Assembly: GCF_021347895.1 (NCBI RefSeq)
Contig: NC_067119.1
Coordinates: 10,862,534 to 10,926,533, forward strand
DNA length: 64,000 bases
Source of the DNA: Acanthochromis polyacanthus
Lineage: Eukaryota; Chordata; Actinopteri; Pomacentridae
Direction: 5' to 3'
Of this stretch, positions 8,447 to 20,706 are shown piece by piece. The notes under the pieces are model-generated. The model was not told the origin of the DNA. It did no database searches and saw only the letters and a list, made by a program, of their open reading frames with translations. Both the position numbers and the translations under genes were made by a program. The number at the start of each line of letters is the position of its first letter. Positions within the stretch are counted from its first letter, which is position 1.

Positions 8447-8491
8447 TCACTCTGTTATCAAAGAACCAGGGATTACGTTAAGTAACCCAAC

Positions 8492-8494
8492 GTT
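8492..8494 (+). other. GTT crossover site, right end
   Basis: This GTT follows the terminal AAC (8489-8491) of the element and starts the right flank. It duplicates the left-end GTT and is the only host-side duplication seen. Confidence 0.72.
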
Positions 8495-8984
8495 TTCCAT
8501 CTGAAAATGTCAAATATTTAAACTACTCTGACTTCTTGGCTCAACCCCCCAGATGTTTGAACAATCATGGAAACCAGGACGCACTACACAAAGTATTAGT
8601 CTAGACAAGAAATCCCTTATTGTTTTGGGGGGCTTGTGTAAGTCTATAATGGAATACCTGAAGCATTTAATTCCAAACACTGTAAAGCCATTTGTGGAAA
8701 GGGTTTGTTTGTTGGCTGACATAGGAACAGTTCATCCAGTCATAATTTCAAAAACACTGGCCGGCAGTCTACGTACACGTCACTATTTCTTCTGATTTCA
8801 ATATTATTCTATTCTATGTTTTTTTTTTCAGGCAAACAAACAATGTGAGAACTACTCTGGCTCAAAACTCTATTTCTTTTGCATAGCCACAGTCTATATA
8901 CATGTTCTCCTTCTGACACACACAGACACATTTCCATTACTTCTGTTTAATTTTTTGGAGACTTGACTGAATCCTACCTACAGA

Positions 8985-9027
8985 GTTCTGGTTAGGCCAG
9001 TAGCAGGTCTACTGGCCTAACCAGAAC
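8985..9027. repeat. Perfect 19-bp hairpin with 5-base loop
   Basis: The left arm gttctggttaggccagtag (8985-9003) is exactly complementary to ctactggcctaaccagaac (9009-9027), with loop caggt. An open tract of CCTAA/CCTGA-like units (aaccctgaccctaat..) follows. It may be the end of a fold-back repeat or a local inversion duplication. No gene or terminator role can be assigned in this context. Confidence 0.85.
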
Positions 9028-9702
9028 CCTGACCCTAATTTCAACCTAAACCTAAACTCACACTAACTTTAAACCAAGTTTTTAAACTAAAATTCAATAA
9101 TTCACATAGGGGATTCCCAAAAGAAAGGCCAGTTCCCACAATGCAGCTGAGTAAACAGATTCATGTCCCCGCAACATGGCTAATGCAAACACACACACAC
9201 ATACAATGGTGTCAAGATGACCAGGACAGACAGGGGTTTCCAATCTTCTAAGGTAAATAGTCACCATGTTTAGACAGGGGAAATAAGCATGCAATCCTTT
9301 TTTGCAAACTCACACACCGGCATACACATGCACATGAAAGAATAGCTGCTCATACAAGTAGCAGTTATACATTTCCACAAATTAAAGTAAGTTTATTTTA
9401 TGCATTATATGCTATAAAACACACAGATATACATTTTGCTGTTCTTACACAGAGCAGATCGAACAAAACTGAACCAAACCACAAGCCCCTATAAAGGACT
9501 GTTCTTTGCTTTCAACTAGTTGTGTGTTTCCATATTTAAAATGGGACTTCTGCATTGAAGCCATTGGCAAATAAGTTCACATAATGCTGATCAAGCTGCT
9601 CAGTAACAGATAAATATGTATTTCACAGGACAGCAGAGTTTTAAATCTGGTATCCGTCTGTGCTAGCACAACTGTGATGATGTGATTCGCATCAGCTAGC
9701 GA

Positions 9703-10943
9703 CAGTGGCGTGCACAGATAGACACCAGGTGGTGCTTTTTTCAACTTAAAAAAAAACAAACATTAAACGCACACACAGATGCACACACAGAGGGGCACAC
9801 ACACACACACGACCCATGCCGTGTCATGCCGTGATGCGACTCGCACCACCCCATCTTGTAACGTGAACACGAGGAGCAAACACGCACGTGGCATCAGCTG
9901 CACAGCCCACAGGCATCTCCATCCTGACTGTAAGCCACCAACCAGCTAACATGTAAATGAATCAAGTGTATCGTTCATAAGTCTCAGTTGTCACACGATG
10001 CATTTATTTGTCTCTGTTGTGAAGTAGCTTGTCTCATGCAGTGCTGAACAACCCTGCCTAAATTAGCCAACTGCCCGCCTGCTTGACAAGCTCAACGCTA
10101 CCCATAATAAAAATGAATTAATCGGCATAACGTGACGACGATGACCACACAACCAATGTTATTTGGTGAATTGGTACAGCATATGATCAGTATGCTACAA
10201 CTGAATATTTAGTTTGTGTAGGTTTATTAGTAGCCTACATTAGGTAGAGGCAACACTTACTGTGACTTATTTGCTAAATGACAAAAAGAAAAAAATAGAT
10301 TTCTGACTTGTTGTAGCCTAATGCCAGGAATCAGTCTTGATATTGTCGATCTCTTTTAATTTACCAATTGCAGCATGTCCAGAAGGGAAAGGATCAAGAG
10401 AGATAAAGTAAGGGAGCTACAGCAGGTCACCCAGGGAAGCAGCTCTCTGCTCTCCTGGATTAAAAAAACATCTAAGGAGGATGAGGAGACAGATCATGAT
10501 CATGAAGAAGAAAGGTCAGAGTCAACATCAGAGTCATATTAACTGTTTAGGGCCTTTTCCTCTAATTTTACTGAGGTATCTTAAATGCTGTTCCTGATTT
10601 ATTTTGTCAACACGAAGTGACTTGATGGAACTAAATCAGGCAATAGACTGTATTAGCAAAATATATTATTTTGTTCGAACCATGAGTTACTTCTACGTTA
10701 CATTTGCAGTAGTTTTGTATTTACATTGATAGGCTATTATTAAAATTCGGACTTTTATTGAGTCTTTGTGTGTTGTTACTAAGATGTTAAAATAAATGCT
10801 GACAGAAAATGTGTTCCTAATTTTATTATTTTTTCAAATCTTATACTGTTATATTAAGGCACCCAGTGGTTCTACATGTCGCACAAGGTGCCCTTTTTTT
10901 TCCACTAAGCACCTGACCCCCAAAATGTCTGTACACGCCACTG
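9703..10943 (+). mobile_element. hAT-superfamily transposon, internally deleted
   Basis: The element runs from cagtggcgtgcacag to gtctgtacacgccactg, giving short terminal inverted repeats (cagtggcgtgcacagatagac against cagtggcgtgtacagac). It is flanked by an 8-bp duplication with one mismatch: gctagcga (9695-9702) and gctagtga (10944-10951). Eight-base duplications and CA-GTG type ends fit hAT. Only a small N-terminal exon-like frame (10375-10542) remains of coding potential; a transposase catalytic core was not seen. Confidence 0.75.
10375..10542 (+). pseudogene. N-terminal exon remnant of the hAT transposase (55 codons)
   Basis: A short open frame starting ATG TCC AGA AGG (10375) and ending TAA (10540-10542). 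It is preceded at 10354-10373 by a pyrimidine stretch ending in ttgcag, which looks like a splice acceptor. The product begins MSRRERIKRDKVRELQQ and ends in an acidic/Ser tail (EEERSESTSESY). Its basic start and place inside a hAT element suggest the leading exon of a transposase whose core is deleted. It could also be a chance frame. It does not by itself encode a recognisable catalytic or zinc-finger domain. Confidence 0.4.
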
Positions 10944-10951
10944 GCTAGTGA

Positions 10952-13229
10952 TGACTGGTTTGCAAAAGCTGGAGCAATGAATGAGAGACAGAGTAGGTAA
11001 AAGGTGTTACCTATACAAGAAAGCCAAAGGATGCGTCCAAGGAAAGTTCCTCATCTACTAAATAAGACAAACAAATTCGCTGTCCAGCAACTCATACTGA
11101 GGTATGCATCATAAGCATGCATCAGCAGGGTTTGTGTAATTGCTCTACATGCTAGAAGAGGGAGACAACAGTTTCACACCAAAGGTTTAATTAATACATA
11201 TACTGTTAAAATGTATTCACATGAAAAGTCCTGGGATAGCAGTGTTGTTTTGAAGGCAGCCTCCACCCTCCACAAACGTATGAGGAGAGAATGATGGACG
11301 AAGGCAACATCATCACACATGCTTCACAACAGTTCTGCTGCTCTCATGCGTGTGATAAGGTTTGGGAGAAACAATCCTCCTGGGTAGGTTTTCAAAATGA
11401 GAAATGCCTTCATTTTATAATTTATTGCAGAGTGCATTGTGCCTTGGTAAGAACACACTGTGCAGCCTCCTGTCTCACACCAAAAGTCCAGCTGTCAACC
11501 TGAGAGCGAAGAATTTCATTTCATTCTCACTTCAGCTGAATACATTAATGGATACTCAGCATAAACTGTCTACTCGACTTTCAAGAGCAACACAAACCAG
11601 CTTACCTAATACAAACTTTACTTTACAGTTGTTCTCGGCATTTTTATTGTTTAAATGTCTCAAAAAAGAATTGGAGCTACTTTTATTAAAGGATTAAAAG
11701 AGCAAAGGCAATGACTGTAATTGAATAATGTGTTCTTCATTTTGTGTTGATGTTTCGAAACCAAACTCGGCGCTGTTAGATATTAATTATACAAATTACA
11801 TCTCTAAAATTACACTGTAAAACCGAATTTGTGTCCTCTGAGCCTTAATTAATCAAGCAAGGAACAGCGAAGAAGATGAAACAAGTGATAATCTGATATC
11901 ATGCATGGCGATAGCCTTAGCTTGCAAAAGAAAAGCAAACACAGCATGCTGTTTGTCAGAGAATTAAATGATATTTCATTTCATCCTCAATCACTTGGTA
12001 ATTTGAATACTTCTCTTATTGAATTGGAATATATTCAACTATTTTTCTAAGAAAAAAATATTATTCTTGTTATTGATACAAAATAAGGCATCATACAAAA
12101 ACAACTCACCCCAACACTGCATCACTTCTTTCCCCAAATGGCCAAAAATTGCTACATTTATGTTCAAGTGACTCTTGTGGCTTTTGGAATAATGACTCTC
12201 ATCCATCAGTTTTAGTAAAGCACGGATAAAAATATGTTCTTCTGCAAAGGGAAATTACAAATTATGTAATTTGTGTATAGTGACTTTTAATTTGGAGGAC
12301 TTGCTGGATACAAATGCTGGCTCTTAACAGACCAGACACAAATAGCAGCACTTCAAAAAACAAAGGACTGTATTTCGAGGTTTGTTTCTCCAGGTGCTGG
12401 TGATATGATCCACAAAGGCCAGTTGGAGTAACAGATCTATCAGTTTGAACATTTATCAAATGCCAGAACTGCAACCAGTTTACAGTCAGCCAGGTCTCAT
12501 AGAAACAATCAGTTTTGTGTATGCATGTTTTTGTGGAGCCTCAATGGATGATTTTGCATTTTATTGTAAAGCAAATTGTTGATAATCAAGGTTGATAAAA
12601 ATTTTGAGCTTGTAAAGTGACCTTCATAGATGACGTTTGCCATAGCAAATCTAAAGAGCCTTCAAAAGGTCATGCAGGGGAATTATTTTCTGGATTATGT
12701 TTGTGTTGAAACAAAAGATAAGCTCTATGTTACATTGTGATGACTTTTGCATTACTTCGCAACACTTTTTTTGTTACCTTCTGGCCCATATGAACAGGTG
12801 GTGTGTTGGTTCTACTGACACTATGGAAAGAAGAGATGAGAGATGTGACACTGAATTTATTGCTTTTTATTCATTTTAAAAGGTTGATTTTTGACAGCAT
12901 ACAGCTGCTTGTCATGAGCAGCTGCTCTGCCGGGCTGTGACAGGCGTAGCTGTGGATGTGGATGGGTTTGGTTATTGTTTAGACGGCGGCTGTGGTTCAA
13001 CATGTGGTGCTATGGATGTGTCCAGATGTGGTACTGTTTGAACCTGTGGTGTTTTTATGACCAATATGTTATCAACTGGGGATGCATATTTTACACAATT
13101 TTGTTGACCGTTAATTGGCAACACAATCAATCAATAATCGGCTAATTGACATGCTGATAGGACTATTTTTATCTATGGTCAGACGACATTCTCTGCAAGA
13201 GCAACAAGAGTGGTTAGACTTATGGCTTT
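10952..13229. other. No gene recognised; part may be conserved non-coding
   Basis: AT-rich. 11820-12000 has low simple-sequence content and TTAATTAA/AATTAAATGAT motifs that could be a regulatory element. Nothing coding was supported. Confidence 0.4.
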
Positions 13230-13910
13230 GTTACAGGAAAGTCAAGTCCAAGTGAACTTCTGCTTGTCTTGCATGTGTTAGCTCTGGTTGGAATTCATTA
13301 AATGCTGTCTAACTCTTTGTCATGGTGGCCTGTTGTTTTACTAGTCAGTTCCACCAGAGAGAATTTATTTACTTGGAAATAGACATAGCTAAAATAAAAG
13401 CTGCATATGTTATTTCTGATAGTCTTCACCAGGGTTTCATTGTTGAAATCAACTATTTTACAGCCCAAACAAAATCAAGGCTTGCATTTCAAGTAAACTT
13501 CTGCTTATCTTGTATGTTTTAGCTCTGGCTGGAAAGCATGTGAATATTTATTCATGAATATCATCTTACAAGCTCAACAATGGTTTACCCCATAGTTCAA
13601 CTTTTCTGACAGACAACAGCTGGCTCTTCGTTGAAAGGGATCTGAAGCTCCAGAACAGCAAATTGAAACCTGATTTGTCAACTTCTGTTTGTCAGGTGGA
13701 GAATGAACTTTCAAGCTCAACTATGCCAGTTATGTTGTGACATTTCATGTAAAATGTCAGTCATGTACTTGCAATAATATAAAGCTGTCAGTATTATTCA
13801 GTATTACTCAGTTCCACCACGGTCAGGGTTTCATTGTTGAAATCAACTATTCTACAGCAGAGACAAAACCATGTTTTACAATTCAGTGCACTTTTAAAAG
13901 TGACCTGAAA
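13230..13910. repeat. Diverged local repeats
   Basis: A block at 13249-13292 (aacttctgcttgtcttgcat.. ..tagctctggttgga) recurs at 13491-13533 with few changes, about 242 bp away. A second block at 13431-13477 (gggtttcattgttgaaatca.. ..) recurs at about 13826-13872. Both pairs are direct. This looks like an old, unequally decayed tandem duplication. I do not recognise a transposon family in it. Confidence 0.65.
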
Positions 13911-14165
13911 ATGATATCAATAACACACTTGTAAATTGAACCAAACATTGTAGAATCTGCTAAGCAGTGTTTCCAAGAAGACATGTGATTAGTGGTGGAA
14001 AAATGGAAGAGCCAGAAAACATCATGGGAAAGCTAAAATCTAAAAAAAGATACATGACAGAAAGATAGAGAGGAAGACAGACAAAATTATCTATCTAGGC
14101 ATCGTCCTAAATGGTAGTCAGCAGTCAAGTAATTATATTTGAGCAGTCGACTGATTTCTCTTTGT

Positions 14166-14166
<1 letters not shown>

Positions 14167-14247
<81 letters not shown>

Positions 14248-14270
14248 CGTGTGCGTGCGTGCGTGCGTGT
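14167..14270. repeat. (GT)n microsatellite grading into GTGC units
   Basis: Almost pure GT from 14167 to about 14243, then GTGCGTGC-type units to 14270. Alternating purine/pyrimidine of this length is able to form Z-DNA. Confidence 0.97.
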
Positions 14271-17200
14271 CTTGTCTCGTGTGTGTGAATGTTCGTTCAG
14301 TGTGTTTCTCATCTAATCTCTGAAGATATGAATATTAATGACCCTATTAGAAGACAGAGATGCCAGGCAGTGCTTTGGTTGGAGTAACTTGGGGTGATAT
14401 TAAAAGCAAGTGAAATAATGTGAAATATTGTCTTTGTGAGAACTGATTTGAACTGTTTTTCTATCTGCCGGAGTCATCGCCGAGGTCACATCGTTGAGGT
14501 GGAGCTTATTATACTTTCCTATCAACTTGTGATAATTTAAATATGAGCGTGTCAATCCAAGTGAGACAGCTTGATCGAACATGAAGTCTTTAAAAAAAGT
14601 GACACTATCAGAAAGTGATTTCAGCTTCGATTCAGACTTTGCCGAGTTTACATGCAGTGAGACGCTTTTGGAAATGTCCCACTTTTCTATAATGAACTGC
14701 TGCTGAACTCTGGTGTCAGCCAGAGATGATTTTTTTTTTCCCAATGAGAAATCATGTTTTTCTTTTTCTTTTTTAAATGGCAAGGTACATTCCTGAAGCG
14801 AAGTTTGATAAAAGGCAATTAAGCAAAAGGTAGAAATGCAAAGGAAATTAACAAAAACAAGAGCGCTACTTCCCTTTAAGTGTTTTCACACGTCTCTCTC
14901 CCTTCCCTCAAATTTAGTGGGAAACTTTGGGCAATTATCCACGAGTAAAATGTCACTCCGTGTGATAAACAAACAGATAATTATCATCTGACTACATCCT
15001 TCCTCAGCTCTACTTTATGAGTATTTCACCATCTTTTATTGCTTTGGTTTACATCCCGGACCCTTATGTGTCTGGTTGAGCCTCACTGCTTTAAGTCTTT
15101 TTCACATGCAGCAGGCAGCTTGTTTAAGAAAACAGAAAAGCTTTATGAAGGCACATAGAGTATACAAGGACAATGTCCACAGCTTTAATCTCCAGATGCT
15201 GGAAACATCTGTCAATTGAGCACAACAGCACAACACATACAGGTGCAGTAACTAAAACTATTTGAACACACAGAGAATAAAACACACAGATGAACACAAC
15301 ACAGAAAGTTGTATTCACTTAGAAAAATGTCACAGAAAGACACAGTAACCTATGGTGACTGATGTGTAAAATGAATTTCAGTATTTTAGAGTTATGCTGT
15401 ACTTGTGATGCGGGACTAAATCCTCAAGGTTTACATTCATTACGTTTTAAACATGATGTCTGACCTATTTACTACTTATTGAAATATCAGATTTTGATCA
15501 TTTGAGTGCTGGGTGTGTTTTCAGTTTTCACACATGATTTCACACATGATTTCTATTATTTAAGACATACAATTCATTTCTAATGACTTCTATTATGCTT
15601 TTTTTTTTTACAGTTTTTTTCTATTGATATATTTTCCTAGTTTGTGTTTCTTACACAAAACAAGCTTTAATCTGTTGAAGTCTAAGTCAATAAGCTTCGA
15701 GAAATTAGTCAGGAAAGACAAGCAATTCCATTTCTTTGGAAGGTCTTACAAATTCAAAGCATAAAATTGGTTTCAAGAACCACAACAGCAGTTTAAAATC
15801 CCACATGTAACCAGTTAAAAATGAAAAAATCCACCAACCAAACCATAGTCTCCGCTTGAACTTTCACCTGTACATGTTGTATGTTAACTGTGCAACAAAC
15901 AGGATATATTAATGTCCACAAACGCCTCCTCTAAGCCCCTTCTCTTCTCACAGTATAAAGGTAAACGCTATACCCTTCCGCCCCCCTGCAGAGCAGACAA
16001 CCCTTCCCTGTAGTGGTATCAAGGTGTGTCTCATGTCTGTTCAATGTGATAACCTCACGACTCGCCCTCAAATCAGCAACATGCTTTCATTTGGAAGTTT
16101 TAAGCAGCATCCGCAGAGACCTCCGAGGCTCTAGGCTCCGTGAACATACAAATGGCGTGACCTCCCTGAGAGCAGTCTGGCGATTAACCGTCACTGATGC
16201 AGCACAGGGCACTTTCCTCTGCACTCTGCCCCAACTCTTCCAACTGTGTTCCTTGCAGAATCTCAAGCTACACCGAGGCACAGCAACTCATAGACTGGCC
16301 GAGCCAGGACGCATGTTGTGAACGCCATCCACAGCCTGCCGAGCCAAAAGACACGACCTTGTGCCGATCTCTACTTCCAATCCTACAGTTTTTCAGCCCT
16401 GCGCTCTTACTAGGTCACAGACTGTGGTGACCCCTGCCTGCATCGGCCTGGACTGCAAGCTGGCTGGGCGGAACAACTTGGCAGTAATGGGCTGTTAGTT
16501 CAGAGACAACTGTGCCTGTCTGAGAGTTGGGGACTGTTTGAAAATACTGACTTAGTGTGAAGCAAGACAGTGGGGAAAAAAAATCAGCTTATTTAATTGT
16601 GTGTTTTCTATAACAATTTGAAAAAATATGTTCAACGGCAGTCGCCTGCTCCGTTTATGAAGATGGGGGAAAAAAGAGAACGTGCGACACTCTGTGACCC
16701 TAACCCTAAATTTAGAGCCTTACCATTATTTCACACTGCGGTACTCATAAATCAAAGTGGTCCAATGGTTTGACGACTAGAGCTAACAAGGTTATGAGCA
16801 GGCACAGCGTATAAACAGCTTACACTTTCTACAAGCTCGTCCTGTACAGAATCTGATGTGTAGAGGTTTAAATACAACTGATGGAGTCAATAGGCCTCTA
16901 TCTGTGGTTATGTAAAATGAAATGAGGTCATCTTTATTGGCCCATTTCTTTGCAGATTGTGTGTTTATACACTATACACACAACAATAAAAAACTTCTCC
17001 AAAACCAATTTTATAAACATGCTTTCATATCTTGATTTCCACCGGAGAAATGTGATTTTTCGGCTGTTAAAGCTGGTGTAGGCAGTATCTTTTGGCATCA
17101 GTGGACCACAAAATCATGACTAAACTTTCAGCATGTTGTAATTCAAGTAATCCAAGAGACTGATTGATGGTCGGGGTGATCATTGGGCTTGATATTGAGC

Positions 17201-19948
17201 ACTTTTGTACTTTTTTCTTGTATAAACTTTTCATGAAATACTTGGGGAAAAAAATGCTACTTTGGCCTCCTGTCTTTACTCACCACTCTATGGTCTTTGC
17301 CAGCTTCCCACCTACAGCACAATCTGACAGACAGAAGCTAAAAAAAATGATCTTATATTTAAACACGTGGAACACACAAATAAACATATTTCAACACAGT
17401 TTTGTGCTAACCAAAATTTTTAAACCAGGATTTTTAGTTTTACTTCAAATGTTTATCAGTGCTGTATTTTGCTCTCCTTACTAGTCGCATTTTTTTATAA
17501 TCATCATCAGCCCTGAATTTCTGCACCTGGCTCTGTTTTCAGACTTTAGCTAGCCTGTGATGGGCGGTTTTACTTGATCACAGGTTTTTTCACCTAAAGC
17601 AGGTAAGATAAGTATAAGCACAATGAGTTAGATGGAGGACATTCACTCAAAATGATGGGGTTTGAATCCTAGATGAAGCCATAAATGAATGTTAACTTTT
17701 AACCTGACTTATCTTCCTGCATTTGAAGCATATGCTTGTCTAGTGGGAAGGGCTTAGAGAAGAGCTGTAGGACGAGGGCTGTATATTTTCACATCTCTGA
17801 CATAAGCCTTTTCCAGATTTCTGCCTACTGCAGCTTTAACAGATGGTGTTTTAATGTGAATATGCATGGAAAGAAAAACTGCACTCTGACCGCACTGCAG
17901 CAGGATGAAAGTAGTAAGTCATTCCTTGTAATTATGTCAATTTCCATAATTTTACACTAGATTATTTTCTGTGTGAAATTCAATATACTGAACAGACTGC
18001 ATTGCTCTTTCTCAGAGTTTTGCATGTTTTGACAAACTTTTGATAAATCGTGGTCTGAGAAATTATTAACACATTTTTGCAAACCTGACTCCTAATTTGC
18101 ACTTTCTGTGTTACTTCCTGTGAAACACCTCATTAGCTGATATCAATAAAAACTGGAACCACCTTGAAAGTGCTCTTTTTCATGTTGTCTGTCAATGGGG
18201 GCGAGCCAGAAGCTCAATATTACCCACACACACGTTATCCGCCTCATCTAGCCTGCTAATAATTACCGTTTCCTTCAGTCGAGGCTGATTACTGGGTCCA
18301 AGCTGTGCCTTACGGGAAAGACAAACTTTCTTAGGTTTTTAAAGGTTAGTTTTAATTTTCAATATAATTTAGATGTTCCTGCCTTTTTCTTTGAGGGAGG
18401 AAAAAGGTAACTCAGACCAGTGAAGGTGACCCAGCATACTACTATTACTATTTGTTACCAATATCCCATTTGCTGGACAATGCCCATCAAAATCACTACC
18501 ACAAACAGTGAAAACTTAAAATTTATTCGCATTTTGAGAAAACCTGCAAAGAAATTCAATATATGCAGGTGAGACACAAATCTTAATAGATTCAACAAAA
18601 CATCCAGACTAGGGTTCAGTGGACTGAGATGTAAATAAAGCGTCAAAATTCATTTCAGTATTTCTGCGACAGAGACTTGCAACACCTCAGTAATGATTTC
18701 CGTTAGGCTTCACACTATTCCACATTTTTCAAATCATTTCCCACACGATATTCAGTCAGTATAAATATCACCAAAGGCTCACGGTCACAGGGGAATCAAG
18801 CGTCTTTCAAATCTGGGAAACGGAAGTTCCAGGTGTGTCGAGTCTCTAATTATATGTGCCAATACAAAGAGACAGAGCCTTCAATGAGCAGTGACAAAAA
18901 TCAGACACACATGGTCACACAGAGACAAAGATGGGAAGAGATCTGGGCCAGACCAACATCCACAATGAGAAGAAACTGCGAAAATATGTCTTTCTGCTTA
19001 CCGTTTAAATTCAGACCAAGCTGCAACCCAACAACTGAAATTTCCACATGACTGAGGAGTCAATATTATCGAGAATAACAATGCCAGATGCTCCAATTGT
19101 TTCTTTCAAAATGATAACAACGTCCATGTGGCAACCTCTTGAGTCAGAATGACATCACCATTGCTTAGTTGAAAGCACCACTTTTGGCTTTTTCTCAGTG
19201 TGAGACCAAACACTGAATTCAGTTTAAAATGGTGTTTTCCCTGCCAAAATGCCAATCGAGGCATAACACTCCCCATGATTTCCGGTTGATTTGGCAACAA
19301 CTTCTACTGGTGGTATCAGGAAATGCGGTTTATTTCTACAGGCTCCATAATTCTGGAGACTGCAAATAGAGTTGTTTTCATAAAGAACTTGGATAATAAT
19401 AACAGAATCTAATTTTATCTCGCGCACACCGCTGAGCAGATCACCTGCAGTTCACTGTGGCTTCTGCTTCTTGCTCCGCCACTATCATGCAAAAATCAGA
19501 AAGGATCGAGATGAATGCTTTTGATGAAATGTCACAGGTGGAGCCAACTGCAGCGACAAATATGCTGCTTCCTGCGGCTGCAACAAAAACCACCAAGTGT
19601 TCCACCAGTGAGGTACAGTAGGAAATGTTTTGTTTGCATCCACAGAGGGTTAATACAGCTCTTATATGGCAGTTAGAGGGTAAATAGTGACCTACACTGT
19701 AATCAATGACTTAAATTCTTATGAATTACATGAATGTTCTATGAATTCGATGTTATATAAAGAATCTGAGTTGAATTGCTGTACATACAGAGTAGCAACC
19801 ACTCAGTATGAATACATTAAATGGCTCCTGACAGATATGGGTTGTTCAGGGCCAATATCAATGCCAATTACTGGCAATTAACAACAGCATGTAATGTTTT
19901 AACAGCATGTGATAGGAGGGAACCTGTCATTCATAACTGAGCTTCTTC
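14271..19948. other. No gene recognised
   Basis: Mostly AT-rich. A locally GC-richer stretch at 15940-16500 has frames of up to 102 codons on both strands but no domain, start context or codon bias. 14470-14700 and 18225-18315 are non-repetitive, homeobox-site-like stretches. Confidence 0.5.
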
Positions 19949-20237
19949 ATTACTCCGCCAAGGAGGCAGAGTCTTGGCGGAGTAATGTGACAATCAGTAT
20001 TGATTTGTCTGTTTGTCTGTCTGTTAGCAACATTACTCAAAAACAGAAAAAAAGATTTGGATGACATTTTTAGGGAAGGTCAGAAATGACACAAGTACCA
20101 AATGATTACATTTAGGCAGTGATGTGACTTATTGTTTGGATCCACACATTTTTTTTGAAAGATTTCAGCCGTCGAAAATGACACAATGACTGAGCAGCCT
20201 TGGCGGAGTTCTGCGCCCTCTGAGTGCTTTTCTTGTT
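19949..20237 (+). repeat. Common fish interspersed repeat with palindromic head
   Basis: It starts with a perfect 14-bp inverted repeat, attactccgccaag (19949-19962) and cttggcggagtaat (19973-19986), continues through a tgtctgtctgtt stretch and gcaacattactcaaaaac, and ends cttggcggagttctgcgccctctgagtgctttt. I recognise the module as one widespread in fish genomes but cannot name its family reliably. The coding content is nil. Confidence 0.65.
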
Positions 20238-20350
20238 AATAAGTGTGACTATTACTGAATATTTAAATAGAAATAGGAGCGTTTAGAATGTTTTCTTCTG
20301 TTTATGTGGGATCTCCTGTAGTTACATCTCCTGTTTGTCTCTATTTTCTT

Positions 20351-20706
20351 AATCTTTCACTGCTCTATCACATTTATTGCCCACTAAGATCCATATCTTA
20401 AAGCCTTATTAATAATTATTGTTTTCCAGACTCTGTGGCTGTCTTTCAACTCAGCCGCCACCCGTTAACATAGCCTTAGCCACTGGACAGCAGCTACTTT
20501 CCTGGTTTGTGGCAACAGCTTGTGATTCTTGTTCAGTTTTTGCAGAGACATTTCTGAGACCAGCGAGTGTCGACACAGAGAGAGGAGGCTTCATCACATC
20601 TGAAGCAGTGAATCTAATTTATCAAAAATTGGTGAATAAAAACACTGATACCGATGATCACAAAATTGCAAAATATCAGTCAAAATAATCACCCAACATA
20701 ATCAGT
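20351..20706 (+). repeat. Unnamed interspersed repeat, copy 1
   Basis: It aligns along its length with 53060-53420. Shared blocks include attattgttttccagactctgt, tcctggtttgtgg, actttttgcag-like segments, acagagagag and a tail with aaaatatcagtcaaaataatc against caaatatcaataatc. Both copies lie in the same orientation about 32.7 kb apart. No coding domain, target duplication or known family was recognised. Confidence 0.7.

Larger units (their letters stand above)
2713..8491 (+). mobile_element. Complete DIRS-type tyrosine-recombinase retrotransposon
   Basis: A 5779-bp element, clearly more GC-rich than its AT-rich flanks. Seen directly: inverted terminal repeats (2734-2879 and 8301-8446), an internal complementary region next to the right repeat (8167-8259), a GTT at the left edge (2713-2715) and another immediately after the right edge (8492-8494), and three long uninterrupted frames. 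The order is Gag, RT/RNase H, tyrosine recombinase. No integrase, protease or target-site duplication longer than the GTT is seen. This is the established DIRS architecture, in which a circular DNA intermediate is inserted by a tyrosine recombinase instead of an integrase. Removing the element and one GTT rejoins the flanks as gctttgggca-GTT-ttccatctg. Intact frames and an exact 146-bp repeat match suggest recent insertion. Activity is inferred, not shown. Confidence 0.95.

Noticed and set aside
2713..8491. LTR retrotransposon or endogenous retrovirus
   Set aside because: Terminal repeats are inverted, there is no integrase, protease or envelope, and a tyrosine recombinase is present instead.
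16690..16720. Telomere-like CCCTAA units
   Set aside because: Only about two units; expected by chance and common in fish DNA.
17620..17690. A tRNA-like B box (ggtttgaatcc)
   Set aside because: No A box, tail or acceptor-stem pairing; a single short motif is not enough to call a SINE or tRNA.
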